Shown: piece after piece, positions 37,827 through 48,186 of the stretch
Position numbering within the stretch: position 1 is the stretch's first letter
How the letters are laid out: each line of letters opens with the position of its first letter
Source of the DNA: Vannielia litorea
GTDB taxonomy: Bacteria; Pseudomonadota; Alphaproteobacteria; Rhodobacterales; Rhodobacteraceae
DNA length: 64,000 bases
Assembly: GCF_900142295.1 (NCBI RefSeq)
Contig: NZ_FSRL01000001.1
Coordinates: 2,108,001 to 2,172,000, forward strand
Direction of reading: 5' to 3'
The notes under the pieces: model-generated
The model's database searches: none
Told to the model about the DNA's origin: nothing
Seen by the model: the letters and a program-made list of their open reading frames with translations, nothing else
Position numbers and translations under genes: made by a program

Positions 37827-40800
37827 TCACACCAGCGACGGGTTCACCTGAATGTCGTGGTCGATGACAAGCGTGCCCTCGCCCAGGGTGTACACATCGT
37901 AGCTCTGGCCCTCGATCGTGCGGCTCTGCCCCGTGGCCACCGCGCCCTCGGCGCGCACGATGTCGTCGAACCCGCCGTGGATCGTCAGCTCGTTGGTGAA
38001 GCCGGACAGCGCCGAAAGCTGCTCGGGCGTGATGGTGATCTCCGCCTCCGAGGCAAACTGCAGGTCCACCGCCTGAATGTCGAACTGCCCCAGGCCGGGG
38101 TTGGCGAGGTTCACCAGCGAGTTGCCCGGCTCCTCCATCACGAAGAGCGTGCCCGCCTGGTTGCCCGCGGCATCGGTCGAGGTGACCACGAGATGCGAGC
38201 CGGTCGGGATTGCCTCGTTGAAGTCGAAGATCAGCTCGCCGTATTCGTCGTCGATCTCCAGCTCGTAGGACACCGCCGAAACATTGCCCGACGCATCGAC
38301 CTTCTGCACCTCGGTGATGTCGTCGTTCATCGCCGTGCCGATCTCGCGCACGCCGGTCCCGCCCTGGCGGAAGCTCAGGATCACCGGCGCATCGGGGTTC
38401 TGGGTATCGACCGAAACCACCGTGGTCTCGGTGCGGGTGTTGCCCGCGTGATCCGTGGCCATCACCGTCGCGGTGGCGGCGTATTCGCCCGCCGGAATTT
38501 CGCCCGCGGCAAAGACCGCCGTCCAGCTGCCCGCCGCATCCACTGCCGCCGCATGGGTGGCGCCCTCGAAGCTCACGATCACGCTCGAGCCGGGCTCGAC
38601 CGTGCCGGTAAAGCGCACGCCCTCGGCCTGCTCCCTGGCGTTGACAATGTCATCCCCGGCCACCGTGGCGATGGTCAGCGGCTCCACATGGGTGTCGATC
38701 CGCACCGAGTCCGAGATCGAGGCGCGGTTGCCCGCCGCATCGGTCGCCACCGCGCTGATCGCGGCGCTGTAGTCGCCATCGGGCACCGCGCCCGGCGCAA
38801 AGGTGGCGGTCCAGGTGCCGTCGCCGGCCACCGTCGCCTGCTGGGTCACGCCCGCAAGGCTCACGATCACCGAACTGCCCGGCTCCACCGTGCCCGAAAG
38901 CCGGATGCCCGCGCCGTATTCCACCGCGTTCACGATGTCGTCCACCGCGATCGGGCCGTCGAGGGTCAGGCTGATCAGCCGGTCCACCTCGATGCTGCCC
39001 GCCGCCTGCGCCTGGTTGCCCGCAAGGTCGGTCGAAACCACCGAAACATCGGCCACCGTCTCGCCCGCCGGAATGTCGCCGGGCAGAAAGCTCACCTGCC
39101 AGGCGCCGTTGCCCGCCACCATCGCGGGCCGGGTGACGCCTGCGAAGGTCACCTGCACCGTGGCCCCCGGCTCACCCGTGCCGGTGAGCACGAAGCCGTT
39201 CAGCGCCTCCTCGGCGTTGATGATCCCGTCCCCCTCGACCCTGGTATCGACCGTGACCGCGGTCTCGGTGTCGATCCGCAGCACGTCGGTCGCGGTCGAG
39301 AGGTTGCCCGCCCGGTCGGTCGCCGTCACCAGCACCGGCGCGTCATAGGTGCCCGGCGCGATCTGCCCGGCGGCAAAGGTCGCGCTCCAGCTGCCATCTG
39401 CCGCCACCACCGCCGGCAGGCTGGCGTTGCCCAGCTTCACCATCACCGTGGAACCCGGCTCCGTGGTGCCGGTCAGGGTGATCCCGTTTCCGGCCTCCAC
39501 CGCATTCACCACGTCGTCCGCCGTCACCGGCGCGTCCGAGATCGCCACCCATCCCTGGGTATCCACCTCGACCGAGGTCGCCGCGCTCGAGCGGTTGCCC
39601 GCCGGCGACACCGCCGTGGCGCTCACGCTCATGTCATACTCGCCCGCCGGAAAGCTCGAGGGCGGAAAGCTCACCACCCAGTTGCCCGCGCCATCCACCA
39701 CGGCGGGATAGTCCCGTCCGTTCATGGTGATGCTGACCGAGGAGCCCGGCAGCGTCGTGCCGGTGAGGCTGATCGCCTGCCCCGCCTCCACCGCGTTCAC
39801 GATGTCATCCGTGGTCACCGGCTGGCCGGAGAACTCGACAAAGCCCAGCGTGTCCACCACGAGGCTGTCGGCCACGGTGGCCAGGTTGCCCGCCGCGTCC
39901 CGCGCGGTCACGGTGATGGCCGAGGTATAGGCCCCCTCCGCAATCTGCCCCGGCGCCAGCACCAGGCTCCAGGACCCGTCCGCCGCCACGCTCGCGCCAT
40001 GCACCGCCTGGCCGATCTGCACCTCGACCGTGTTGCCCGGCTGCGTCGTGCCGCTCAGGGTCAGCCCGCCGTCGCGGTCGTCGGCGTTCACCACCCCGTC
40101 GGCCCCGGCAAAGCCCGCGTCCAGCGTCACGCTGGTCACGGTGTCCACCGCCCAGCTGCCGCTCGCGGAGCTGACGTTGCCATGGCTGTCGGTCGCCGTC
40201 GCCACCAGCGTGAGCTCGTATTCGCCCTCGAAGGTGCCGGCCGGAAAGCTCACGCTCCACGCACCATCGGCCGCCACACTGGCCGGATAGTCCGCGCCGT
40301 TCATGGTGACGATCACGCTGGAGCCCGGCTGCGTCGTGCCGGTAAAGGCGATGCTGCCCCCGGCCTCCGCGCCGTTGATGATGTAATCCCCGCCGAAAGC
40401 CAGGTCGTCGAAGGCCACCGCGCCCAGGGTGTCCACCACCAGCACATCGCCATAGGTCGCGGAATTGCCGATCGCATCCACCGCGCGCACGGTGATCTCG
40501 GCCTCGTATTCGCCCTCCGGCGCCGCATCGGGACCGAAGGTCACCTCCCAGGTGCCGCTGTCGCCCACCGTCAGCTCGGTCGAAACCCCGCCCAGGGTCA
40601 CCACCAGCACCGCACCCGGCTCGGAGGTGCCGGTCACGGTCACGCCGCCCGCATGGCCCTCGCCGTTGAAGAAATCGCCCGTCGAGACCACACCCGAGGT
40701 AAAGCTCACCTCGGGGGCCACCGTGTCGATCAGCACGCTCGGCCCGGTCAGCACCACGTCGCTGCCGCCCTGGTCCGGCGTCGTCACCTCCACCACGTAG

Positions 40801-41525
40801 CTGCCATCCTCGGGCAGCGTCTCCCCGGTGAAGACCACCTCCCAGCCGCCATCCTCGCCCACGGTCACCACCTGGCTCACCTCGCCGGTCACCACGGTCA
40901 CCTCCTCGCCCGGCACGCCGGTGCCGCTGACGACAAACGAGGGGTCGGGATCGTCGTCGCCACCCAGCACCCATTCGCCCGGATCGACCGTCACATCCCA
41001 GCTCGGGCCGCCGCCTCCGCCGCCGCCACCGGCGCCGCCGCCGATCAGCGCGCCGCCGCCGACAAGCGCCGCAAGGCCACCGCCGCCGCCCATGCCCCCC
41101 AGGCCCAGAAGCCCGGTGTCGAACTGTGCGGCCATCACCTCGGGTTCGTCATAATGGATCAGGTCGTCGGCCGGGCTCCATTTGCCCCAGCTCGCCTCGG
41201 GCTGGTAGAGCGCATAGAGCTCGTCGTCGGCCCCCTGCGTCAGCTCCACGAGGGTCAGCTCGCCGCCCTTCGAGATGTAGAGCATGTTCTCGCCGTCGAA
41301 GTAGCCCGCCAGCCGGATCTTCGACCCGTCCGCCAGCTCCACCAAGAGGTCATCGCCCTCGCGCGTGTAGCCCGCAACATCGGCCTGCCCGAGATGCAGC
41401 GAAACCTGCTGCCCGTCGCCCACGCTCAACCGTGACCCGACACCCTCGCTTCCGAAAATACCATTGGAGACATTGCCCGCACTATCACGGACGACAAACT
41501 CGATCGCCTGCATCATAACCGCCAT
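37827..41525 (-). CDS. Large Ig-repeat adhesin exported by type I secretion (BapA/LapA-type)
   Basis: A 1232-residue protein. Start MAVMMQAIEFVVRDSAGNVS resembles the BapA-type N-terminal prefix. Residues of about 130-180 are a glycine-rich linker ([20 protein letters not shown]) that in LapA-like adhesins helps retain the protein in the outer membrane. About eight bacterial Ig-like repeats of about 100 residues follow, with the recurring phrases DDIVNAVEAG, LTGTTEPGSSV, ADGSWSATFAAG and ATDAAGNLS; Asp/Asn-rich positions suggest Ca binding. The C-terminal 120 residues (LTIHGGFDD, YDVYTLGEGTLVIDHDI) match the tail seen in many T1SS Ig-repeat proteins and probably hold the secretion signal. No classical RTX nonapeptides. 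First gene of the export operon; no LapD/LapG pair is visible. Confidence 0.9.
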   Translation of the reverse strand: MAVMMQAIEFVVRDSAGNVSNGIFGSEGVGSRLSVGDGQQVSLHLGQADVAGYTREGDDLLVELADGSKIRLAGYFDGENMLYISKGGELTLVELTQGADDELYALYQPEASWGKWSPADDLIHYDEPEVMAAQFDTGLLGLGGMGGGGGLAALVGGGALIGGGAGGGGGGGGPSWDVTVDPGEWVLGGDDDPDPSFVVSGTGVPGEEVTVVTGEVSQVVTVGEDGGWEVVFTGETLPEDGSYVVEVTTPDQGGSDVVLTGPSVLIDTVAPEVSFTSGVVSTGDFFNGEGHAGGVTVTGTSEPGAVLVVTLGGVSTELTVGDSGTWEVTFGPDAAPEGEYEAEITVRAVDAIGNSATYGDVLVVDTLGAVAFDDLAFGGDYIINGAEAGGSIAFTGTTQPGSSVIVTMNGADYPASVAADGAWSVSFPAGTFEGEYELTLVATATDSHGNVSSASGSWAVDTVTSVTLDAGFAGADGVVNADDRDGGLTLSGTTQPGNTVEVQIGQAVHGASVAADGSWSLVLAPGQIAEGAYTSAITVTARDAAGNLATVADSLVVDTLGFVEFSGQPVTTDDIVNAVEAGQAISLTGTTLPGSSVSITMNGRDYPAVVDGAGNWVVSFPPSSFPAGEYDMSVSATAVSPAGNRSSAATSVEVDTQGWVAISDAPVTADDVVNAVEAGNGITLTGTTEPGSTVMVKLGNASLPAVVAADGSWSATFAAGQIAPGTYDAPVLVTATDRAGNLSTATDVLRIDTETAVTVDTRVEGDGIINAEEALNGFVLTGTGEPGATVQVTFAGVTRPAMVAGNGAWQVSFLPGDIPAGETVADVSVVSTDLAGNQAQAAGSIEVDRLISLTLDGPIAVDDIVNAVEYGAGIRLSGTVEPGSSVIVSLAGVTQQATVAGDGTWTATFAPGAVPDGDYSAAISAVATDAAGNRASISDSVRIDTHVEPLTIATVAGDDIVNAREQAEGVRFTGTVEPGSSVIVSFEGATHAAAVDAAGSWTAVFAAGEIPAGEYAATATVMATDHAGNTRTETTVVSVDTQNPDAPVILSFRQGGTGVREIGTAMNDDITEVQKVDASGNVSAVSYELEIDDEYGELIFDFNEAIPTGSHLVVTSTDAAGNQAGTLFVMEEPGNSLVNLANPGLGQFDIQAVDLQFASEAEITITPEQLSALSGFTNELTIHGGFDDIVRAEGAVATGQSRTIEGQSYDVYTLGEGTLVIDHDIQVNPSLV

Positions 41526-41860
41526 CTTTGTGCCCGGTATCTTTTGCACCGGTGCTTTTATTTATTTGCGCCCAACATATTGTTGTCTGAGCGAAACTTA
41601 CTACTCGTGCTGCCAGATATACCCAGATGATTCGAAAAAACAAACAAAAAACATGGCCGCCTCGACCAGCCTCAAGGCTGTGGCAAGAAAGCGAACACCC
41701 ACAACATGTTGAGGTACCTTCCGCGCCCGCCCTGCCCGGCCCGGGATGAAATTCCAAGGCCTCACCTCGGCAATTCAGGGTGGAATTCGGGCGCAATTGC
41801 GGGCCGCGCACCCCTGAAATTCGACGGCGGGTCAATGGCCCGCGCGCGGCGATCCCCGCC
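41526..41860. other. Upstream region of the adhesin operon, downstream of murD
   Basis: 335 bases without a gene. The adhesin-proximal half is clearly AT-richer than its surroundings. A weak minus-strand promoter candidate (TTGTTT, 16 bases, TATATC at about 41617-41644) is present. Two related palindromes, CAACATATTGTTG (41569-41581) and CAACATGTTG (41701-41710), may bind a regulator. No terminator with a T-run was found after murD. Confidence 0.45.
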
Positions 41861-43264
41861 TCAGCCCAGCGCCGCCGTCACCCGCGCGGCAAAGTCCTCG
41901 CCGCGTCGCTCGAAGCTGTCGTACTGGTCGAAACTCGCCGCCGCCGGCGCCAGCAGCACCGTCTCGCCGGGCTGCGCCTCGGCCACCGCGCGGGCCACCG
42001 CCTGCTCCATGGTATGGCAGACCTCCGCCTCCACCCCCGGCCCCAGCCGCATCGCAAAGCCCTCGGCCTCGCGCCCGATCACATAGGCCTTCACCACATT
42101 GGCCAGCCCCGCGCGCAGGCCCTCCAGCCCGCCCTCCTTCTCGAGCCCGCCGCAGATCCAGCGGATGCCCCTGAAGGCCGCCAGCGCCTTCGAGGCGCTG
42201 TCCACATTGGTCGCCTTGCTGTCGTTGACATAGACCACGCCCCCCTTCTCCGCGATCCGCTGCGAGCGGTGCGGCAAGCCGGCAAAGCTCCTGAACGCGC
42301 GTTCGATCTCCTTCGGCCCCAGCCCCAGCGTCCGGCAGGCCGCATAGGCCGCACACGCGTTCTGGTGGTTGTGCGCGCCGGGCAGCCCGGCGATCTCTCG
42401 CAGGTCGATCGCCCCCACCTGCCGCCCCTTCCGCCACTCCGCCAGGAACCCCTTGCGCGCGAACACGGTCCACCCCGCGCCGGTCAGCTTCTGGCCGCTG
42501 CTCACCCGGATCACCCGGTCATCGCCCGGCCCCTCGCTCATCTGCCCGGCGAGGTAGAGCCCCTCCGGCTCGTCCACGCCGATCACCGCCCGGTCCGGCC
42601 CCCCTTCCGCAAAGAGCCGCCGCTTGGCCGCGAAATAACCGCCGTAGCCGCCATGCCGGTCGAGGTGATCGGGGCTGAGGTTGGTGAAGACCGCCACATC
42701 CGGCGTCAGCGCGCGCGCCAGGTCGGTCTGGTAGCTCGACAGCTCCAGCACCACCACGCCACCATCGCCCGCAGGGTCGATATCCAGCACCCCCCGCCCG
42801 ATGTTGCCCGCCAGCTGCGCCTCGCGGCCCGCCTCGGCCAGGATGTGGTGAATGAGCGCCGAGGTCGTGCTCTTGCCGTTCGAGCCGGTCACCGCCACCA
42901 CCTTCGGCGTCACGTCGAAACGGTCCCAGTCCTCGGTCGCGAAGGAGCGGAAGAACAGCCCGATATCGTTGTCCACCGGCACCCCCGCCGCCAGCGCCGC
43001 GGCAATCGCCGGATGCGGCGCCGGGTAGAGATGGGCAATCCCGGGCGAGGTCACGAGGCAGGCCACACCCTCGAAGGCGCCTTCCCTGGTCAGGTCGCGC
43101 AGCACGATGCCCTCGGCTTCCGCCTTGGCCCGCCCGGTCTCGCCGTCGTCCCAGCCGATCACCTGCGCACCGCCCGCCGTCAGCGCCCGCGCCGCCGTGA
43201 GCCCCGATCGCCCGAGGCCCAGCACCGCCACAACCGCTCCGTCAAACCCGCGCACAGGGATCAT
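41861..43264 (-). CDS. murD: UDP-N-acetylmuramoyl-L-alanine--D-glutamate ligase MurD
   Basis: A 467-residue ATP-dependent ligase that adds D-glutamate to UDP-MurNAc-L-Ala in the cytoplasm. Nucleotide-binding N-domain ([17 protein letters not shown]), Mur P-loop [15 protein letters not shown] (near 125), ELSSYQ and [12 protein letters not shown] in the central domain, and the C-domain phrase [17 protein letters not shown] (near 350). Start ATG 43264. Follows mraY and the SDR gene in the dcw cluster; ftsW, normally next, is not here. Confidence 0.96.
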   Translation of the reverse strand: MIPVRGFDGAVVAVLGLGRSGLTAARALTAGGAQVIGWDDGETGRAKAEAEGIVLRDLTREGAFEGVACLVTSPGIAHLYPAPHPAIAAALAAGVPVDNDIGLFFRSFATEDWDRFDVTPKVVAVTGSNGKSTTSALIHHILAEAGREAQLAGNIGRGVLDIDPAGDGGVVVLELSSYQTDLARALTPDVAVFTNLSPDHLDRHGGYGGYFAAKRRLFAEGGPDRAVIGVDEPEGLYLAGQMSEGPGDDRVIRVSSGQKLTGAGWTVFARKGFLAEWRKGRQVGAIDLREIAGLPGAHNHQNACAAYAACRTLGLGPKEIERAFRSFAGLPHRSQRIAEKGGVVYVNDSKATNVDSASKALAAFRGIRWICGGLEKEGGLEGLRAGLANVVKAYVIGREAEGFAMRLGPGVEAEVCHTMEQAVARAVAEAQPGETVLLAPAAASFDQYDSFERRGEDFAARVTAALG

Positions 43265-43340
43265 CGCACCGCCTCCATCAAGCTCCGCTCCTGCCTACAA
43301 CCAAGCGCAAGGGCCCGCAATCGCGCCCAACCCGGCTCAT

Positions 43341-43362
43341 CTTCTTGGCAAAAATACCTTGC
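43341..43362. repeat. Possible dispersed intergenic motif CTTCTTGGCAAAAATACC
   Basis: This string recalls a short sequence I have seen between many genes in Rhodobacterales (reverse complement GGTATTTTTGCCAAGAAG). It lies in the 200-base gap between murD and the SDR gene. Recognition is from memory and modest. Confidence 0.35.
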
Positions 43363-43465
43363 CCGCCCCCTCCGCTCGCGCCACGCCCGATCCGGCGCAG
43401 GGCGGCGCGGCCAGGGCGCGGGGGCGGAGCGGGGTGGGCGGGCGGGAGCGCCGCCCCCGCGCCCG

Positions 43466-44122
43466 TCACCACGCGATCGGCAGCTTGCGCCGAAAGAACC
43501 CGCCGGTCGGCCCGTCCTCGCTCAAGGTCGCCAGCCAGATCGCCGTCTCTGCCGCCTGCGCCGGCGTGGTCGGCGCCTCGGCCCCGCCCATCCGCGTGTT
43601 CACCCAGCCCGGGTCCATCGCGTTCACCTTCACATGGGGCGGCAGGTCGCGCGGCAGCACGCAGGTCAGCGCGTTCAGCGCCGCCTTGGCCACGCCGTAG
43701 CCGTTGGGCCCCTGCATCCCCTGCGCAAAGCTGCCATAGCCCGACGACAGGTTGACGATCCGGCCCCAGCCGCGCAGCGCCATCCCCGGCACCAGCGCCC
43801 GCATCAGCAGGAAGGGCGCATGCACCATCACCTCCATCGCCTCGAAAAACCCCTCCGGGTTCTCGAAGAGCGAGCCCTGCGGCAGCACCCCTGCATTGTT
43901 CACCAGGATGTCGAAAGGCTCGCCCTGGAGCAGCGAGAGCATGTCGTCGGGCTCCCGCAGGTCCATCACGAAGAGATCCGCCCCCAGCGCATCCGCCGCC
44001 GCCTCGCCCGCCGCCTCGTCGCGACAGCCGATCACCACCTCGTGCCCCAGGGCAATCAGCCCCTCGGCGATGGCATAGCCGATCCCCCGGTTGCCGCCCG
44101 TCACGAGCGCCCGCCGGATCAC
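43466..44122 (-). CDS. Short-chain dehydrogenase/reductase inside the dcw cluster
   Basis: A 218-residue classical SDR. NAD(P)-binding TGGNRGIGYAIAEGL at the N-terminus, NNAG (about 80), a catalytic Ser-Tyr-Lys set in VNLSSGYGSF and NGYGVAKAAL (Y-x3-K), and a PGWVNT segment. Substrate unknown. I used GTG 44122 (AGGGA upstream); GTG 44134 is also possible and would overlap the mraY stop by four bases. It sits between mraY and murD, an unusual place for an SDR, and is probably co-transcribed with them. Confidence 0.88.
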   Translation of the reverse strand: MIRRALVTGGNRGIGYAIAEGLIALGHEVVIGCRDEAAGEAAADALGADLFVMDLREPDDMLSLLQGEPFDILVNNAGVLPQGSLFENPEGFFEAMEVMVHAPFLLMRALVPGMALRGWGRIVNLSSGYGSFAQGMQGPNGYGVAKAALNALTCVLPRDLPPHVKVNAMDPGWVNTRMGGAEAPTTPAQAAETAIWLATLSEDGPTGGFFRRKLPIAW

Positions 44123-44130
44123 GCCGTCCC

Positions 44131-45216
44131 TCACCGGATCTTCAGCGTGGCCAGGCCGATCAGCGCGAGGATCAGCGAGATGATCCAGAACCGGATCACG
44201 ATCTGGGGCTCCGCCCAGCCGCGCTTCTCGAAATGGTGGTGCACCGGCGCCATAAGGAACACCCGCTTGCCGGTGCGCTTGAAGTAGAGCACCTGGATGA
44301 TCACCGAGAGCGCCTCGGCCACGAAGATGCCGCCCACGATCGCCAGCACCAGCTCGTGCTTGGTCACAACCGCGATCGCGCCCAGCGCCCCGCCCAGCGC
44401 GAGGCTGCCGGTATCGCCCATGAAGACGGCCGCCGGCGGCGCGTTGTACCACAAAAAGCCCAGCCCCCCGCCGATCAGCCCGGCGGTAAAGATCAGCAGC
44501 TCCCCCGAGCCCGGCACGTAATGCACGTCGAGATACTCGGTGAAGTCGACGCGCCCCACCGCATAGGCGATCACCCCCAGCGTGCCGGCCGCGATCATCA
44601 CCGGCATGATCGCCAGCCCGTCCAGCCCGTCAGTCAGGTTCACCGCATTGGCCGCGCCCACGATCACCACCATCGAGAAGGGCACGAAGAAGATGCCGAG
44701 GTTCACCAGCACGTCCTTGAACACCGGCAGCGCCAGCTGCCCGGTCAGCTCGGCAGGGTGAAACCACGCCGCCGCCGTGCCCGCCGCCGCCGCGATCAGC
44801 AGCCCGATCCCGAACCGCAGCTTGCCCGAGACCCCCTTGGTGTTGCGCTTGCTCACCTTGGCGTAGTCGTCGGCAAAGCCGATCAGGCCAAAGCCCACGG
44901 TCACCAGCAGCACGATCCAGACATAGGGGTTGTCGAGCCGCGCCCAGAGCAGGGTCGAGAGCGCCAGCGCCGAGAGGATCAGCAGGCCGCCCATCGTCGG
45001 CGTGCCCGCCTTGCTGAGGATATGGCTCTCCGGCCCGTCGTCCCGAATGGGCTGCCCGCCCTTCTGCCGCTTGCGCAGCAGGTTGATCAGCGGCCGTCCA
45101 AAGATGAACCCGAAGACCAGCGCGGTGAAGAACGCGGCACCGGCGCGAAACGTGATGTAGCGGAACAGGTTGAACGCCCCGCCCCCGTCGCCCAGATCAG
45201 CCAGCCAATAGAGCAT
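44131..45216 (-). CDS. mraY: Phospho-N-acetylmuramoyl-pentapeptide transferase MraY
   Basis: A 361-residue polytopic membrane enzyme (about ten helices) that makes lipid I from UDP-MurNAc-pentapeptide and undecaprenyl phosphate. Catalytic segments are intact: FADDYAKV (near 120), [10 protein letters not shown] (near 195) and [12 protein letters not shown] (near 325). Start ATG 45216 ([11 protein letters not shown]) fits the family; a longer open frame upstream is a shadow of murF. 34 bases after murF. Confidence 0.97.
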   Translation of the reverse strand: MLYWLADLGDGGGAFNLFRYITFRAGAAFFTALVFGFIFGRPLINLLRKRQKGGQPIRDDGPESHILSKAGTPTMGGLLILSALALSTLLWARLDNPYVWIVLLVTVGFGLIGFADDYAKVSKRNTKGVSGKLRFGIGLLIAAAAGTAAAWFHPAELTGQLALPVFKDVLVNLGIFFVPFSMVVIVGAANAVNLTDGLDGLAIMPVMIAAGTLGVIAYAVGRVDFTEYLDVHYVPGSGELLIFTAGLIGGGLGFLWYNAPPAAVFMGDTGSLALGGALGAIAVVTKHELVLAIVGGIFVAEALSVIIQVLYFKRTGKRVFLMAPVHHHFEKRGWAEPQIVIRFWIISLILALIGLATLKIR

Positions 45217-45250
45217 GCCCCCGCCCCTCTTTCCCGTTAACTCGTTCTCG

Positions 45251-46675
45251 TTATTGCGGCACCGCTTGGCCCATTTTCCGTATCGCGTCAACAACCCGCC
45301 CCAGACCCGTGCCCAGCGAGGCCTTGACCAGCACGACATCGCCCGCATCCACCAGCCGCGAGATCTCCTTGGCCATCGCGGCGCCGTCGGCGGCATGGTA
45401 TCCGCGCTGGTCCTCGGGCAGCGCGTCATGCAGCGCCTGGCTGAGCGGACCCACCGTGTGAACGGTATGCACCTGCTCCATCGCCTCCAGCCCGGCCAGC
45501 GCCGCGTGCAGCGCTTCTTCCTCGGGCCCCAGCTCCAGCATGTCGCCGATCACCGCGATCCGCCGGCCCTTGCGAACCCGGCCGATCCCGTCGCGCGGGG
45601 TGGTGGTGGCCAGCATCTCCAGCGAGGCGGCCATCGAGGCGGGGTTGGCGTTGTAGCTGTCGTCGTAAAGCGTGATGAACCCCCCGGCCCGCGCAGGGTC
45701 GGTGGTGATCTCCTCGCGTGCGCCGCGCCCCTCGAAGGGGGTCCATTTGGTCAGGTCCGCGGTGGCGAGCCCGGTATCGGCCCCCAGCGCCTGCGCCACC
45801 GCCAGCGCGCCCAGCGCATTCATCGCAAAATGCGTGCCCGGCGTGGTCAGCTTGAAGAGCGCCGGCTGCGCGCCCAGCCGCGCCTCGGCCACGGTCTGGC
45901 CCTCGCTCAGCACCACCTTGCCCAGGGCAAACTCGCCGCTCTGGCCGAAGCTGATGATCCGCGCGCCCGCCGCCTCCGCCGCCGCCCTCAGGATCGGCGT
46001 GGTGTCGATGTCGCCGTTGATGACGGCCACGCCGCCGGGCTCCAGTCCCTCGAAGATGCTGGCCTTCTCTCGCGCGATCCCCTCCAGCGAGCCGAAGGCC
46101 GCCATATGAGCCGGGGCCACCGTGGTGATCATCGCCACGTCCGGCCGCGCCATCCGCGCCAGCGGGGCAATCTCGCCGGGGTTGCTCATGCCGATCTCGA
46201 TCACCGCAAAATCCGCCTCTACCGGCATCCTTGCCAGCGTCAGCGGCACGCCCCAGTGGTTGTTGAAGCTCTTCTCGGCGGCATGCACCCGGCCCTGACG
46301 GCTCAGGATCGCCCTGAGCATCTCCTTGGTCGAGGTCTTGCCGACCGAGCCGGTCACCCCCGCCACCTTCGCCTTCGTCCGCGCCCGTCCCGCGCGGCCC
46401 AGCGCCTCCAGCCCCTCCAGCACGTCGGCCACGACGAGCAGCGGCGCATCCTCGGCCACGCCCTCCGGCACCCGGCTGACCAGGGCCGCCGCCGCCCCCT
46501 TGGCCAGCGCATCGGCCACAAAGTCGTGCCCGTCGCGCACATCCTTCAGCGCGATGAAAAGGTCTCCCGGCGCGATGCTCCGGCTGTCGATCGACAGGCC
46601 CGTGGCCGCCCAGTCCCCCCGCGCCGTGCCGCCCGTGGCTGCCGCGGCCTCGGCCGCCGTCCAGAGCGCGCTCAT
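45251..46675 (-). CDS. murF: UDP-MurNAc-tripeptide--D-Ala-D-Ala ligase MurF
   Basis: A 474-residue Mur ligase. P-loop [14 protein letters not shown] (near 108), [23 protein letters not shown], and the C-domain [12 protein letters not shown]. It adds D-Ala-D-Ala to finish the pentapeptide. The start overlaps the murE stop by four bases (ATGA), so the two are translationally coupled. Confidence 0.96.
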   Translation of the reverse strand: MSALWTAAEAAAATGGTARGDWAATGLSIDSRSIAPGDLFIALKDVRDGHDFVADALAKGAAAALVSRVPEGVAEDAPLLVVADVLEGLEALGRAGRARTKAKVAGVTGSVGKTSTKEMLRAILSRQGRVHAAEKSFNNHWGVPLTLARMPVEADFAVIEIGMSNPGEIAPLARMARPDVAMITTVAPAHMAAFGSLEGIAREKASIFEGLEPGGVAVINGDIDTTPILRAAAEAAGARIISFGQSGEFALGKVVLSEGQTVAEARLGAQPALFKLTTPGTHFAMNALGALAVAQALGADTGLATADLTKWTPFEGRGAREEITTDPARAGGFITLYDDSYNANPASMAASLEMLATTTPRDGIGRVRKGRRIAVIGDMLELGPEEEALHAALAGLEAMEQVHTVHTVGPLSQALHDALPEDQRGYHAADGAAMAKEISRLVDAGDVVLVKASLGTGLGRVVDAIRKMGQAVPQ

Positions 46676-48162
46676 GTCATCTGCCCGTCAAGCGCGGCCA
46701 CGGCCACGCTGGCCTGCTCCACGTCATCGAAGGGAAACACGTCATCCCCCACGATCTGCCCGGTCTCATGGCCCTTGCCAGCGATCAGCAGCGCGTCGCC
46801 CGGCCCCAGCGCATCGACGCCCCGCAGGATCGCCTCGGCCCGGTCGCCGACCTCGGTGGCCTCGCCATCGGCTTGCAGAATTGCGGCACGGATACTGGCC
46901 GGATCCTCGCTGCGCGGGTTGTCGTCTGTCACTATTCGAACATCGGCATGGTCACGCGCGGCCTCGCCCATCAGCGGGCGCTTGCCCCGGTCGCGGTCGC
47001 CGCCGGCGCCATAAACCACCACCAGCCGCCCCATCACATGCGGGCGCAACGCCTGAAGCGCGGTCGCCAGCGCATCGGGCGTATGGGCGTAATCGACAAA
47101 GACCGCCGCCCCGTTCTCGCGGGTGGCGGCCAGCTGCATCCGGCCCCGCACCGTGGTGAGCTGCGGCAAGGCGTTGAACACCTCCACCGGGTCGGCCCCG
47201 CTGGCGATGCACAGGCCCGCGGCGACCATCACGTTCTCGGCCTGGAACCCGCCGATCAGCCCCAGCCGCACCTGCCGCGGCGTGCCCTCGTGCAGAAAGC
47301 GCAGGTCCTGCCCGGTGGCGTCGAACCGCTGGCCGACGATGGCCAGCTCGTAATCCTCGTCATGGCCCACCCGCAGCACCGCATGGCCTGCCTCCTCGGC
47401 AATCGCCGCCATCTCGGGGCCGCGCGGGTCTTCCATGTTGATCACGGCAGGCGCGTCCTCGGCCAGCACCTGGTCGAAGAGCCGCGCCTTGGCGGCAAAG
47501 TACTCCTCGAAGGTGGCGTGGTAGTCGAGGTGATCCTGCGTGAAGTTGGTGAACCCCGCCGCCGCCAGCCGCACGCCGTCGAGCCGCCGCTGCGCGAGCC
47601 CGTGCGAGCTGGCCTCCATCGCGGCATGGGTCACGCCCTCGTCCACCGCCAGCGCCAGCGCCCGATGCAGGGTGATCGGCTCGGGCGTGGTGTGCTTGAG
47701 CGGGTAGTCCCAGGCCCCCTCCACACCCGTGGTGCCGAGGTTGACGGCGCTCAAGCCCATCGCCATCCAGATCTGCCGGGTAAAGCTCGCCACGGAGGTC
47801 TTGCCGTTGGTGCCGGTCACCGCCACCATCACGTCGGGCTGGCTGCCGAACCACAGCGCAGAGGCCATCGCCAACGCGCCGCGCGGATCCTCGGTCACCA
47901 CCAGCGCCACGTCGAACTTGTCCAGCTCCTCCGCGGCAACGCGGGCGCCCTCGGCATCGGTCAGCACCGCCTTCGCGCCCATCCGCAGCGCGTAGCCCAC
48001 GAACTCGGCGCCATGCACCCGGGTGCCCGGCAGGGCCGCAAAGAGATAGCCCTCCTTCACGTCGCGGCTGTCCACCGCGAGCCCGGTCACCCGGGCCTCC
48101 GCGCCATGCTGGGCCGTCAACCCGAGCTCCGCCAGCGACCGTATCCTTGCTCTCTCGCTCAT
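46672..48162 (-). CDS. murE: UDP-MurNAc-dipeptide--meso-diaminopimelate ligase MurE
   Basis: A 496-residue Mur ligase. P-loop VTGTNGKTSVASF (near 115), SSHGLAQRRLDG, NFTQDHLDYH, and the DNPR motif (TDDNPRSEDP, near 415) that marks the meso-diaminopimelate-adding type rather than the lysine type. This fits a Gram-negative wall. 24 bases after ftsI. Confidence 0.97.
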   Translation of the reverse strand: MSERARIRSLAELGLTAQHGAEARVTGLAVDSRDVKEGYLFAALPGTRVHGAEFVGYALRMGAKAVLTDAEGARVAAEELDKFDVALVVTEDPRGALAMASALWFGSQPDVMVAVTGTNGKTSVASFTRQIWMAMGLSAVNLGTTGVEGAWDYPLKHTTPEPITLHRALALAVDEGVTHAAMEASSHGLAQRRLDGVRLAAAGFTNFTQDHLDYHATFEEYFAAKARLFDQVLAEDAPAVINMEDPRGPEMAAIAEEAGHAVLRVGHDEDYELAIVGQRFDATGQDLRFLHEGTPRQVRLGLIGGFQAENVMVAAGLCIASGADPVEVFNALPQLTTVRGRMQLAATRENGAAVFVDYAHTPDALATALQALRPHVMGRLVVVYGAGGDRDRGKRPLMGEAARDHADVRIVTDDNPRSEDPASIRAAILQADGEATEVGDRAEAILRGVDALGPGDALLIAGKGHETGQIVGDDVFPFDDVEQASVAVAALDGQMT

Positions 48163-48186
48163 CGCCGGCCGCCCCTCTTATGCTGC

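Noticed and set aside
37590..41435. 1281-codon plus-strand frame
   Set aside because: Antisense to the Ig-repeat adhesin; its His/Arg-rich repeats mirror the adhesin repeats.
41569..41644. Lux-type box upstream of the adhesin
   Set aside because: The CTG...CAG string near 41614-41630 has 11 rather than 10 bases between the ends and poor symmetry.
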